From contig NZ_VTSR01000032.1 in the NCBI RefSeq assembly GCF_008329715.1, forward strand, positions 1-64,000: DNA of 64,000 bases, read 5' to 3'. The position numbers were made by a program, and so were the translations under genes. Numbering within the stretch: the first letter of the stretch is position 1; every line of letters begins with the position of its first letter. The notes below the pieces were generated by a model. The model worked only from the letters and a program-made list of their open reading frames with translations. It was not told the DNA's origin and ran no database searches. This document shows, piece after piece, positions 10,427 through 19,191 of this stretch. Source of the DNA: Gimesia chilikensis. Lineage in GTDB: Bacteria > Planctomycetota > Planctomycetia > Planctomycetales > Planctomycetaceae.

Positions 10427-13400
10427 TTAACGGATGGTGACAAAATCATTATGGTTGAACAGCGCCTGCACCAGACTTTCCCGGGCACGGGCTGCTGGAT
10501 CGGTAGCGGGTTGTTCAAAGGGATTATTCTGTTCTGCTGGTTTCTGGTCCGTCGCTTGAGGAACTTTCTGGAACAGGGACTGTTGGTGTTCCAGGAAGCG
10601 GAGCGCTGCGGACTGCTCGCGCTGGTTGGGTGTGCGCGAGAGAATCAGTTTAAATGTATTCCGGATGAAATCGAGATCCTGTTCGGACGGGCTTTTCCCA
10701 GTGAGTTGTGCCTGCTCGGTCCAGAGACGCGCCGCAATTCGACGGCCCTGTTTGAGTGCCAGCTGGCTGTTGGTTAACGCGAGCGCCTGCTGGGGGCGGA
10801 CCGTAGTCTGTCTGCGGTAACAGTCGGTGGAACTGGGACCGTCAAACAGAGCCAGGAATTCCATTTTCGCTTCACCGTGATAGGAATAGTAGAGACTGCG
10901 GCGGTTTGTGGTGAGTCCCTGGTCCTGTTCGATCTCCTGTCCGAACATCGTCGTATCCAGGTCATCCGCGAGATAAAACAGGCTGTCGCGGACGACTTCC
11001 GCTTCCATTCTACGCAGAGGGAATTTCCAGAGCAGTCGATTGTCGCGGTCCGCGGCCAGATTTGGGTTTCCGGCTGCCACTCCCTTCGAACTTCGCTGGT
11101 AAGCGTCGCTGCTGAGAATCAGGCGATGAATGTGTTTCATTTTCCAGTCATGCGCCATGAGTTCCGCAGCGAGCCAGTCAATGAGTTGTGGATGCGTGGG
11201 TTGGGCGCCACTGCGTCCAAAGTTATAGACTGAATCGACCAGCGGCTGTCCGAAGTGCCTCATCCAGATGTGATTGACGGCGACACGCGCGGTGAGCGGA
11301 TTATCAGGACTCGTAATCCACTGCGCCAGGGCGGCTCTCCTGCCCGAACTTTGTTGGGGGAAGATCCGACTCAGGGGAGCGAAGTCCATCGACTGTGCGT
11401 CCCGCGGTTTTTCCGCGGCTGCCAGCGCGGTCCGGGCCTGCGTGAGCTGTTGTTGCGCATCCTGAATCTGTTTGCTGCGTGTTTTCTCAGTATTGGGGAG
11501 CAGTTGAGCGGTGTGCAGTTTTAATGCGGCGGCTGCGACCTGCTGCTGAGACGCACTTCGTTTCGCCTTCCATTCCGCCTGACAGGCAGCACGCGCCAGT
11601 GCATCGGCCACTGGTGACTCATCGATGTGACGGGCGCGGGCCGCGTCGACGCGCGCCTGGTACTGTGCGAGTTCGGCCCGGGCCGCTTCTAGTTCGGATT
11701 GCAACAGGTCCCGCTTAAGCTGAACCAGAGACAACTGCTGGCGGGCGGCGCTGATTTTTTGTTGCCACTGTTGTTCCTCGGGGGACAGCGGTTTCTGGAG
11801 CGTGATTTTCGAAGTCGCATTTCCCTTGCTGAACCGCGTGAGAATCCAGTCGCTCGTGCTCGTGACATCAGTGCCGTCGGAGTAGTCCGGGAATTCGAAA
11901 TCGAAGCGATTAAGTTCCCGACCTCCCGGCGCGAGGAAGACGATATGATCAAATTCTGCGCGACTGCCGGCGTGGGCATCGAGGAAGAGACCGCGGTTGA
12001 CACTGCGGGCCGGATTCCAGCCATTGAGGGCAATCGGTGTCTCTTTAATGATGATCGATTGATCCTGACTGCGGGTGACCGTCAGCAGGGCGATGTCCTT
12101 CGCAGGCTGCAGGTTGAGGTCCACTTGCAGATCGAGTGGTTTTACCTCAGTTGGGAATGAACCTATGGTGGTGACATTTGTGCTGCCGGGAGCATAAGTC
12201 AGAATGTTCCCCGCTTCGAAGGCGACATACAAATTAGTTCGCCCTGCGGCCAGATCGTTCGAGAGTTGAAAATTCACCATCTTGTCGGCATGGAGTCGCA
12301 GCTGAAAGTGAATTTCCAGTTGCTCGGGCAGTTCGTTCCAGCCTGTCAGTTCCCGGGCGAGTGCGCGGCGACCCTCTCCACCGGTTAATTGCAGTGTCTG
12401 TCGGCTGGACGGGCTGTCCGCCGTTTGATGAGTCTCCTGCCAGGCTCTGTATTCTGCCAGCAGTCTGGTCTGTATCTGCTCCTGTTCTTTGAGCTGTTGT
12501 TCGAGGCTGGGGGACTCCGCGTCCCATTTCTGCTGTGCCTGCTCTACAGCCGCCGTTCTTGTCTGTGTTTCTTCCTCAATCACAAACGGTTTGAGTCCGG
12601 GGTACCAGGCGGTTGCCGGCAGCTTGACCGGTTGGATCTGAATTTCATCACCGCCCAGAAACTGAATCGTCCCGGCTTCAATGGGGGGCTTGTCTTTGAC
12701 GATGTTCTGTTCCAGACCGCCGGTATAAAACCGGGCGAGGGCATCGGGGTGTCGATCGTAAATGCGGACCATGCCGGTGCGAACCGGTCCGTTACGCACG
12801 CTCAGCTTATAATCGGGAAAGGGGCCCGGATCGGCTTCGCCGGGAACCCGATCGTGCCTGAGGTCAATCGGTTCAAACAGGGAACGGAAGGCGAAGTATT
12901 CTTCCTGGCTGATCGGGTCATATTTATGATCGTGGCATTCGCAGCAGTTCATGGTCAGTCCCAGAAATGCTTTGGCCGTATGCTCGACATTGTCCTTGAG
13001 CCAGGTGTGATAGTTCCAGCGATAAAAATTGCGGACGATGAATCCGGTGGCGACGAGATTCTCCCGGTCGTTGGGGGCGAGTTCGTCTGCTGCCAGCATC
13101 TGACGGACCATCACGTCGTAGGCTTTGTCTTCGTTGAGGGAGCGAATGATCCAGTCGCGCCACCGCCAGGTCAGGGAATAGCTGTTGGTCATGTCTTTCG
13201 CGCCCCGTCTGCCGTACCAGTCGCTGTAACGCCAGACGTCCATCCAGTGACGTCCCCAGCGTTCTCCGTATTGCGGACGGCTGAGCAGGTCGTCAATCAC
13301 GCGCTGCCAGGCATCGGGGCGTGTGTCGTTCAGAAAGGCAGACAGTTCCGTCGGACGGGGAGGCAGCCCGATCAGATCCAGGTAGAGTCGACGAAGCCGG

Positions 13401-13942
13401 GTCGCTTTGTCCGCCTGGGGTTGTGGAGTCAGTCCACCTTCCAATTGACGGGCCAGTAGAAAAGCGTCGATGGGATTTTGCGAGGGAGAATTGGTCTGTG
13501 GTATCGCAGGACGTTTGACTGGCTGAAAGGCCCAGTGTTCTGTGGGCGCTGGTTCGGGAGAATCGTTGACAGGAAATTGTGCTCCCTGATCGATCCAGGT
13601 GCGGATCAAGGCGACTTCTTCAGGAGTCAGTTTGCGTCCCTGTCCTTCGGGCGGCATAGCGAAATCCGGATCGTCACCGATCACCTGAAAGAGCAGACTC
13701 TCCGCGGATTTCCCCGGGACAACGGCCTTACCGATTTCGCCTCCCTTGAGAATGAATTTCCCCGCATCAAGGCGTAAGGCTGATTCCTGTTTCAACACAC
13801 CATGACAGGCGAAGCAGTGCGCTTTTAGCAGGGGTTTGATCTGCTGTGCGTAGTCAACGGGGACGGGGGGCGTTTCCGCGCGAAGCGGGAGAGAGACACA
13901 TAAACTGACGCAGCAGGACACGACGAGGGTAGGCCATTGCAT
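10427..13942 (-). CDS. Planctomycete cytochrome C / DUF1549 / DUF1553 protein
   Basis: 1171 residues. ATG 13942 has GGAG 7 nt upstream. A signal peptide (residues about 1-22) precedes a PSCyt1-type domain with a single heme-binding CFACH motif (about residue 42), then DUF1549/PSCyt2 (about 155-370). A middle part follows with coiled-coil segments and a jelly-roll/LamG-like stretch (about 520-690), and then DUF1553/PSD1 (about 880-1150). The order is standard for this planctomycete family; the coiled-coil and LamG-like insert makes it one of the longer versions. It is the first gene of an operon with the DUF1501 gene. A periplasmic redox-linked role is likely from the heme motif, but the substrate is not known. 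Confidence 0.9.
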   Translation of the reverse strand: MQWPTLVVSCCVSLCVSLPLRAETPPVPVDYAQQIKPLLKAHCFACHGVLKQESALRLDAGKFILKGGEIGKAVVPGKSAESLLFQVIGDDPDFAMPPEGQGRKLTPEEVALIRTWIDQGAQFPVNDSPEPAPTEHWAFQPVKRPAIPQTNSPSQNPIDAFLLARQLEGGLTPQPQADKATRLRRLYLDLIGLPPRPTELSAFLNDTRPDAWQRVIDDLLSRPQYGERWGRHWMDVWRYSDWYGRRGAKDMTNSYSLTWRWRDWIIRSLNEDKAYDVMVRQMLAADELAPNDRENLVATGFIVRNFYRWNYHTWLKDNVEHTAKAFLGLTMNCCECHDHKYDPISQEEYFAFRSLFEPIDLRHDRVPGEADPGPFPDYKLSVRNGPVRTGMVRIYDRHPDALARFYTGGLEQNIVKDKPPIEAGTIQFLGGDEIQIQPVKLPATAWYPGLKPFVIEEETQTRTAAVEQAQQKWDAESPSLEQQLKEQEQIQTRLLAEYRAWQETHQTADSPSSRQTLQLTGGEGRRALARELTGWNELPEQLEIHFQLRLHADKMVNFQLSNDLAAGRTNLYVAFEAGNILTYAPGSTNVTTIGSFPTEVKPLDLQVDLNLQPAKDIALLTVTRSQDQSIIIKETPIALNGWNPARSVNRGLFLDAHAGSRAEFDHIVFLAPGGRELNRFDFEFPDYSDGTDVTSTSDWILTRFSKGNATSKITLQKPLSPEEQQWQQKISAARQQLSLVQLKRDLLQSELEAARAELAQYQARVDAARARHIDESPVADALARAACQAEWKAKRSASQQQVAAAALKLHTAQLLPNTEKTRSKQIQDAQQQLTQARTALAAAEKPRDAQSMDFAPLSRIFPQQSSGRRAALAQWITSPDNPLTARVAVNHIWMRHFGQPLVDSVYNFGRSGAQPTHPQLIDWLAAELMAHDWKMKHIHRLILSSDAYQRSSKGVAAGNPNLAADRDNRLLWKFPLRRMEAEVVRDSLFYLADDLDTTMFGQEIEQDQGLTTNRRSLYYSYHGEAKMEFLALFDGPSSTDCYRRQTTVRPQQALALTNSQLALKQGRRIAARLWTEQAQLTGKSPSEQDLDFIRNTFKLILSRTPNQREQSAALRFLEHQQSLFQKVPQATDQKPAEQNNPFEQPATDPAARARESLVQALFNHNDFVTIR

Positions 13943-14064
13943 GGGAGGTCTCCACAGTGCAGATGAGGCTGGTCTCAGGGCGAGTTTCTTAACTTATTTT
14001 ATATTTTGCTGTACACAATCTCCAGACTGGAATCGGAGAACCTCAAAATTAATGGAGAACCGTT

Positions 14065-15120
14065 TTAAAATCGGATGCCTGTGTGCAGAAGCAGAGTATT
14101 GTCGATCTTGATGTCGGCTGCCTGGTGTTCCCGTTCGAACTTACGACCGAAGACATAACCTGCCTCAATGAGATAACTGGCTCCCGGAGATTGAAAACGT
14201 CCGGGCGTACGGGGAGGCATTGATTCCCAGCCGACAACCAGCCGCCATTCACGATAATTCAATCGTTCGGGCGAACCATCGCGGAGATTGTAGGCCCAGT
14301 TACCGCCGGACATCCCCCCGCCGACATAGGCCCACTGCTGCCGCGTTTCGGATTCGGAGATGAGATACGAGATCCGCGGATTGGGAAGCATCAGGTTGAC
14401 TTTGACAGAGGATGAGGGACGCCAGGTGGCACCGATCACTGGCAGGACGGGAATGTCTTCCTGACCTGTCGCCAGGGCACCGAAGGCGAGATCCCACTCT
14501 TCGTTGGGGCGATAGATGGCAAACATACCGCCGCGGAACTGCCAGGCCATGCTGCCTGTATTGTAAAAGTCGGTTGCGAAGACGCCGCTCAATGTCGTGC
14601 GGACGAGCCAGCGATCATTCAGCGGACGCATCCAGGACACACCCAGCGAGAACTGATGCAAGTCGCGGGGCAGGTCGAGCTGGACCGGTGCGTTGATACG
14701 GGTGAAGGAATAGCCGGCGGTCAGGAATGGGGGTGGCGGACCAAACACCGGGTAGAGAGGCAGTTTTAAGTTAAGATCAGAAGAAATCATTTCCACGCCG
14801 TCAGCTTCCGGCTCCCACTCTGCAGAGATATCGAAGCGCGGACGCAGCAACGTTTTCAGGTCTGGTAATGATTCTGTGTCGGGGTTCGGTGTCGGCTCAA
14901 TCGGAGATAACGCATCTTCGAGAGGCGGAGGAAGCAGGGGATCGCTGTCGTCTGGTTCGTCTAATTCCTGTCGGAGAAACTGATCGGTGGGGAGCAGAAA
15001 AGCGAGACCGGGTTCAGCAACTGGAGCTTTTGACTCGAACGGCGCGGGCTCTGCGCGCAAGCTGATTGTGAAACAGCATAAACCTGTTAAGAAAAATAGA
15101 AAATGGCGGGTAGTCAACAT
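14065..15120 (-). CDS. Putative outer-membrane beta-barrel protein (DUF6268-like)
   Basis: 351 residues starting at ATG 15120, with a clear signal peptide (FLFFLTGLCCFTISLRAE). A proline- and acid-rich linker (about 30-90) is followed by a region of alternating hydrophobic and polar residues rich in aromatic residues and glycine, ending in LLLHTGIRF. The terminal phenylalanine after an amphipathic strand is the usual signature of outer-membrane barrels. The sequence resembles DUF6268 proteins common in planctomycetes; I assign that from memory of the family and have not run a profile. Nothing in its surroundings indicates a substrate. It is transcribed away from the SOUL gene. Confidence 0.65.
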   Translation of the reverse strand: MLTTRHFLFFLTGLCCFTISLRAEPAPFESKAPVAEPGLAFLLPTDQFLRQELDEPDDSDPLLPPPLEDALSPIEPTPNPDTESLPDLKTLLRPRFDISAEWEPEADGVEMISSDLNLKLPLYPVFGPPPPFLTAGYSFTRINAPVQLDLPRDLHQFSLGVSWMRPLNDRWLVRTTLSGVFATDFYNTGSMAWQFRGGMFAIYRPNEEWDLAFGALATGQEDIPVLPVIGATWRPSSSVKVNLMLPNPRISYLISESETRQQWAYVGGGMSGGNWAYNLRDGSPERLNYREWRLVVGWESMPPRTPGRFQSPGASYLIEAGYVFGRKFEREHQAADIKIDNTLLLHTGIRF

Positions 15121-15420
15121 GAGATTGGAATGGAAATTATGGCTGTGAGCAGGCCAGCGCAGAAGTGAGATGGGATCTTAGCGCATTTTGATCGCTGTTA
15201 CTACTTCATAGTCGCGTCCCAGGATTCGACCATCGCAAAAATCAAAAAATATTCGCTCAAACCTGCAGGTTAGACTTCGATCGGGGGCTGATTTGTTCAC
15301 TGAATCCATTTCGGGCAGGATTGGGCAGTGGTCAAACCGGGATGCAGGGCTAAAAATAGATAACTAGACTTATATAGCTGAATTGATTCCTGATCAGTCT
15401 GTTTGTAGACCGGGAGTGGG
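15121..15420. other. Divergent intergenic region
   Basis: Lies between the barrel gene (minus) and the SOUL gene (plus) and must carry both promoters. I found no clear operator, terminator or small gene in it. Confidence 0.5.
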
Positions 15421-16044
15421 ATGGAAATGAATCGAAGAAAAATGATCTATCTAATTTTGGCTCTTGTTGTCGTGGTTCTGTTCGTGTCTGGCTGGAGAAT
15501 GACTTCGCGTTCTGCTTATGAATCAGCCGCCTATGATGTTGTCAAATCGGAAGGTGACTTCGAAGTCAGAGAATATCCTGATCTGAAACTGGCGATGACC
15601 AGCAGTGAGTTTGATGCGCAGGGAAAAGATGGCAGCTTCATGCGTCTGTTTCGTTATATCGACGGTGCAAATCAGGAGACGCAGAAAGTCGCGATGACCA
15701 CACCCGTATTTATGGAACCTGAGCACGACCAGGTGGCTGGTCAGATGGCGTTTGTCCTTCCGCAGAAATATGACAGCCAGACAGTTCCGCAGCCTGTGAG
15801 TGAGGCGGTGCAGATTCAGGAACGTAAAGGGGGCCGTTTTGCGGTGATCCGATTCAGCGGTCGTCTGAATCAGGAGACCGTTAAAAACGCCGAAGCAAAG
15901 TTGCGTGACTGGGCCAGCGGTGCAGGACTCGTCTGCCAGAACGAAGTGGAATACGCGGGCTACGATCCACCGTGGACTCCCGGACCCTTCCGCCGAAATG
16001 AAGTTCTGATTCGACTGAAAGACGAAACTTCATCCAGACAATAA
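15421..16044 (+). CDS. SOUL family heme-binding protein, membrane anchored
   Basis: 207 residues. GGGAG at 15412-15416 can serve ATG 15421 or ATG 15427, so the start is uncertain by two codons. One N-terminal membrane segment (about 8-24) is followed by a complete SOUL/HBP domain with its typical landmarks: YEVREY-like FEVREYPDLKLA, the KVAMTTPVFME stretch near the middle, and PPWTPGPFRRNEV near the C-terminus. Members of the family bind heme or other porphyrins; in bacteria the physiological role is unclear. The anchor suggests the domain lies outside the cytoplasmic membrane. It is apparently transcribed alone. Confidence 0.9.
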   Translation: MEMNRRKMIYLILALVVVVLFVSGWRMTSRSAYESAAYDVVKSEGDFEVREYPDLKLAMTSSEFDAQGKDGSFMRLFRYIDGANQETQKVAMTTPVFMEPEHDQVAGQMAFVLPQKYDSQTVPQPVSEAVQIQERKGGRFAVIRFSGRLNQETVKNAEAKLRDWASGAGLVCQNEVEYAGYDPPWTPGPFRRNEVLIRLKDETSSRQ

Positions 16045-16231
16045 ATGTCACCCGGAGGCATGATTTCGAATGCTTTAGATCGTATCTGATGTCAGGCATT
16101 TGGGGAGTGTTATTTACTAAATACACGCTTTATAAACAGGGTTAATTCTAGGGAGAATCTGGATACAAGAATCAGTTTTTTATGGGTCAAAAAAAATCGG
16201 ATCAATTCCAAAATCTTAAGCCGATATGTTA

Positions 16232-16260
16232 TTGACATTTAAACAGTGCCGAGTTTAAAT
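16232..16260 (+). promoter_or_regulatory. Candidate sigma-70-type promoter
   Basis: Perfect -35 TTGACA at 16232-16237 and a weaker -10 TTAAAT at 16255-16260 with 17-bp spacing, in AT-rich DNA upstream of the DUF1559 gene at 16609. Confidence 0.4.
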
Positions 16261-16548
16261 TTAAATAATTGAGGTATGTTTCAAATTCGCTTCATCACTT
16301 CTTCAAAGTGATATACCTTATAAATTCTATCAGGCTTTCGCCTCTCTAGTTATCTGTGAAAAGTTTGCCTTCTCTGGCAGTTGTTGTTTTCAACAAAATA
16401 TATCTTGTACTTTTATTAAGCGCTTACAAAACCCAGCATCATTAAAATCTCAGGTTCTGCTTTGCGAATCTGAACGCTTTATATACTGTCTCAACACGCT
16501 TGCTGTGCTGTGGAACCTCCCGCTTCCGGTCTATTAATTCCGGGGGAC

Positions 16549-16593
16549 GATAAGAGTACGAGATGAGATGTTCTCCCTTCTCTTATCTTTTTT
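16549..16593 (+). terminator. Terminator-like leader hairpin (possible attenuator)
   Basis: GATAAGAG at 16549-16556 pairs perfectly with CTCTTATC at 16580-16587, followed directly by six T. A second short stem (GAGA/TCTC) lies in the loop. It sits only 15 nt before ATG 16609, so it is either the end of an upstream transcript or an attenuator of the DUF1559 gene. Confidence 0.6.
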
Positions 16594-16608
16594 CATGCGG
16601 AGGTTACT

Positions 16609-17547
16609 ATGAGGCGTGTAACTGTCAAACGGGGTTTTACCCTGATCGAACTTCTGGTGGTGATTGCCATCATCGCCATTCTGATTGCCCTGTTATTACC
16701 GGCAGTGCAACAGGCCCGTGAAGCAGCCCGACGAAGTACCTGCAAAAACAATCTGAAGCAGATCGGACTGGCGCTCCACAACTATCATGAAACCCATCGT
16801 TGTTTCCCACAGATGCATGTGGAAACGCGCCGGACTGCTGCCGATGATGTGACCACCGACAGCTATCTCGCCTGGACGGTCATGCTGTTGCCCTTCATGG
16901 ATCAGGCCACGATCTACAACCAGATCAACATGAATACTCCCTGGCGGGCCAACTACACGGGAACGCCGCCGCAGGAACCGCTGATCAAAACCGTGATTCC
17001 GGTGTTTAACTGTCCGACTGACCCGATGGAAGGATTGAACACTAATATCGGTAGCTGGGGCAAGTCAAATTATCCGGGGATTTACTCTCCGTGTGATATC
17101 AACCCGGCAAATGGGCAGGGCCGCTGCTACGCAGGTGCATTCAACAACCATAACGTTAACCGCATTCGTGATTTCACCGATGGTACCAGTAACGTCATTA
17201 TGGTGGGAGAACGAACCACAGAAGGGGTACCGGCCGGTGGTCTGTGGATCGGTGCCTCGAACACCAATAATGGGCACAATTACGCCAACTGGCCTTACCA
17301 TACGGCTCTGGTCCGCACCTGGCAGGGGGCGACTGCGACTCCGACTCCGTCCACGATCTACCTGATCAACGGAATCAACCAGTCGACTGGAACCAAGTAT
17401 GAATGGTCGCTGGGCAGTTCGCACACCGGCGGCTGTCATTTTCTGTTCGGTGACGGTCGGATCAAATTTATCAGCGAGAATACCGATGGGAACACCCTGG
17501 TATACCTGGCTGGTATCAACGATAAGAACGTGCTTGGAGAATACTAA
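16609..17547 (+). CDS. DUF1559 prepilin-like protein with H-X9-DG motif
   Basis: 312 residues. ATG 16609 has GGAGG 6 nt upstream. The N-terminus is a type IV pilin/type II pseudopilin methylation signal: [18 protein letters not shown], with cleavage expected after the Gly and Glu at position +5, and a long hydrophobic helix. The rest is the DUF1559 domain, ending with the H-X9-DG motif ([12 protein letters not shown] near residue 275). Planctomycetes carry many such proteins; whether they form pili, pseudopili or surface structures is unknown. A lipoprotein gene follows after an intercistronic hairpin, the same arrangement as at 56.8-58.4 kb. Confidence 0.93.
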   Translation: MRRVTVKRGFTLIELLVVIAIIAILIALLLPAVQQAREAARRSTCKNNLKQIGLALHNYHETHRCFPQMHVETRRTAADDVTTDSYLAWTVMLLPFMDQATIYNQINMNTPWRANYTGTPPQEPLIKTVIPVFNCPTDPMEGLNTNIGSWGKSNYPGIYSPCDINPANGQGRCYAGAFNNHNVNRIRDFTDGTSNVIMVGERTTEGVPAGGLWIGASNTNNGHNYANWPYHTALVRTWQGATATPTPSTIYLINGINQSTGTKYEWSLGSSHTGGCHFLFGDGRIKFISENTDGNTLVYLAGINDKNVLGEY

Positions 17548-17571
17548 GTCGACTCCAGGCTGAATTTGCTT

Positions 17572-17611
17572 CCCGGTTTCATCAAGTCTGGTGAAACCGG
17601 GATTTCTGTTT
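17572..17611 (+). terminator. Hairpin between DUF1559 and lipoprotein genes
   Basis: CCCGGTTTCA at 17572-17581 and TGAAACCGGG at 17592-17601 form a perfect 10-bp stem with a 10-nt loop, followed by ATTTCTGTTTT. It probably terminates or partly terminates transcription before the lipoprotein gene. Confidence 0.75.
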
Positions 17612-17666
17612 TACGAAATGTTCTGAGTCTCGCGATGAGATGGATGGATACCAAAGGGGGAATCAC

Positions 17667-18194
17667 ATGATCTGCAACGTACGAATCAAGACATGCCTTA
17701 GTCTGTTTGCTCTGGCTGCCTGTGCCTACGGGTGCTCTGGATCAGGAATCGATGTTGACCTGGCTCCGGTTTCGGGAGTGATTACAATGGATGGTCAGCC
17801 GCTGGAAAATGCCATCGTTATCTTTTCACCCGAGAAAGGGAATCCCTCTTCGGGCAAAACCGATGCGAAAGGTTATTACGAACTGGTTTATGTGGGGGAT
17901 GCCAAAGGCGCGATTGTCGGCCCTCACAAAGTGCGAATTTCGACCGGCAAGGCAACTGACGGACAGGACTCGGCAGGCAGCGGCGAAGCGGATCTGGCCA
18001 ATGCCTCGCTGGACGATACGGTGAATATTGATACTCCTCCCCCCGAGGACGGAGATGTGACGCAACGTCGTGTCGTCAAGAAAAAGAAAACCGAAAAAGA
18101 TCCGATTCCCGAAAAGTACAATACCAAAACAACGCTGACCGCTGACGTCAAGGATGAGAGTAATACCCTGGATTTCAAATTAGAATCCAAGTAA
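17667..18194 (+). CDS. Lipoprotein with carboxypeptidase-regulatory-like (transthyretin-like) domain
   Basis: 175 residues from ATG 17667, which has a G-rich AGGGGG site 6 nt upstream; an in-frame ATG at 17640 would add nine residues and lacks a good site. The signal peptide ends in a lipobox (AYGC), so the protein is likely lipid-anchored. A beta-sandwich repeat follows with the typical pattern VSGVITMDGQPLENAIVIF and a GKTDAKGYYEL strand. The C-terminal third is charged and lysine-rich. This family regularly follows DUF1559 genes in planctomycetes; its partner and function are unknown. A strong terminator follows. Confidence 0.85.
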   Translation: MICNVRIKTCLSLFALAACAYGCSGSGIDVDLAPVSGVITMDGQPLENAIVIFSPEKGNPSSGKTDAKGYYELVYVGDAKGAIVGPHKVRISTGKATDGQDSAGSGEADLANASLDDTVNIDTPPPEDGDVTQRRVVKKKKTEKDPIPEKYNTKTTLTADVKDESNTLDFKLESK

Positions 18195-18217
18195 GCAGCC
18201 AGCTGATTCCATTCTCG

Positions 18218-18256
18218 AACCTCTCATGCAGACTGATCTGTGATGAGAGGTTTTTT
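18218..18256 (+). terminator. Rho-independent terminator
   Basis: AACCTCTCAT at 18218-18227 pairs perfectly with ATGAGAGGTT at 18243-18252, continuing into six T (18251-18256). It lies 24 bp after the lipoprotein gene. Confidence 0.9.
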
Positions 18257-18336
18257 CATTTGGGGGGATTGATGTCGGCGTACGTTGTCTTCGCCTGAGC
18301 GCCGATTGTAAGATTGTTCTAAGGAGCGTCTGGCCG

Positions 18337-19182
18337 GTGACTGCTTTTTTACTCTTAAGTGAAAACCGGTTCGACCCTTTTGATGAATTCCGAACTCCGG
18401 ACAGGGAAGGCAGGACATTGAACAGGATTCAGCATATCAATTGTGGAACGCTGCTGGTGACAGGCTATCCGACCGTAGTCTGTCACTGTCTGCTACTGGA
18501 AGGCGAACAGGGGTTGGTGCTCATTGACAGCGGCATCGGTCTGGCTGACGTACGGGATCCCTTAGGACGCCTCGGCCAGGAACTGATCGACATGGCCGGC
18601 TTTCAGTTTCATGAGCATGATACAGCGGTCAGGCGTGTGGAAAGTCTGGGATTTTCCGTCGATGACGTCAAACATATTGTGTTGACGCACTGCGATCCGG
18701 ATCATACCGGTGGTCTGGCCGATTTCCCCGCTGCACAAATACATGTCGCTGCGGAAGAGCTTCAGCAGGTCCGCGCAGGGCACTGGCGTTACGTGAGCAG
18801 CCACTTTGACCATGGTCCCCATTGGGAAACTTACGCAAGGGGAACGTGTGACTGGTTTGGGCTGGAGTCACGCCCAGTGCAGGTGGGGGCTGGTCTGGAC
18901 GTCCGGCTGATTCCACTCAACGGGCATACGCTCGGCCATTGTGGTGTGGCGGTACGTCAGGAGCAGGGCTGGCTGTTGCATGTCGGCGATGCTTACTATT
19001 TGCGTGCGGAACTTACGGAAGAGGATCATCCCGTCGCGGCTCTGGCTGCACAGCGGGCCGATGATGATGCACTTCGTTGCGCCAGTCTGGCGGAACTGCG
19101 CCGCTTGTATTCGGAGCATGCCAACGAAATCGAACTGTGCGGCTATCACGATCTCAGTGAGCTGCCCGAGCCTCTTGAGTGA
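18337..19182 (+). CDS. Metallo-beta-lactamase-fold hydrolase
   Basis: 281 residues if it starts at GTG 18337, which has AAGGAG about 10 nt upstream. A TTG at 18418 would remove 27 residues that look unlike the family, so the start is open. Metal-site motifs are visible: LTHCDPDHTGG (His118, Asp120, Asp122, His123, the common HxDxDH variant), GHTLGHCGVAV for the third histidine, and LLHVGDAYY for the bridging aspartate. It belongs to the broad lactonase/glyoxalase II-like group of zinc hydrolases; the substrate cannot be told. It converges on the EF-hand gene with a 9-bp gap. Confidence 0.85.
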   Translation: MTAFLLLSENRFDPFDEFRTPDREGRTLNRIQHINCGTLLVTGYPTVVCHCLLLEGEQGLVLIDSGIGLADVRDPLGRLGQELIDMAGFQFHEHDTAVRRVESLGFSVDDVKHIVLTHCDPDHTGGLADFPAAQIHVAAEELQQVRAGHWRYVSSHFDHGPHWETYARGTCDWFGLESRPVQVGAGLDVRLIPLNGHTLGHCGVAVRQEQGWLLHVGDAYYLRAELTEEDHPVAALAAQRADDDALRCASLAELRRLYSEHANEIELCGYHDLSELPEPLE

Positions 19183-19191
19183 CATGTCCCT

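Larger units (their letters stand above)
16045..16608. other. AT-rich intergenic region upstream of a DUF1559 gene
   Basis: 564 bp without a credible gene and clearly AT-richer than its neighbours. It contains a promoter-like TTGACA at 16232-16237 with TTAAAT 17 bp downstream, and a terminator-like hairpin at 16549-16593 just before the next start codon. A leader RNA of about 340 nt would result if that promoter is used. Confidence 0.55.

Noticed and set aside
12389-13459. Long plus-strand frame (356 codons) inside the DUF1549/DUF1553 gene
   Set aside because: It is antisense to a gene with clear domains, has no ribosome-binding site and no recognisable motif; it is a high-GC shadow.
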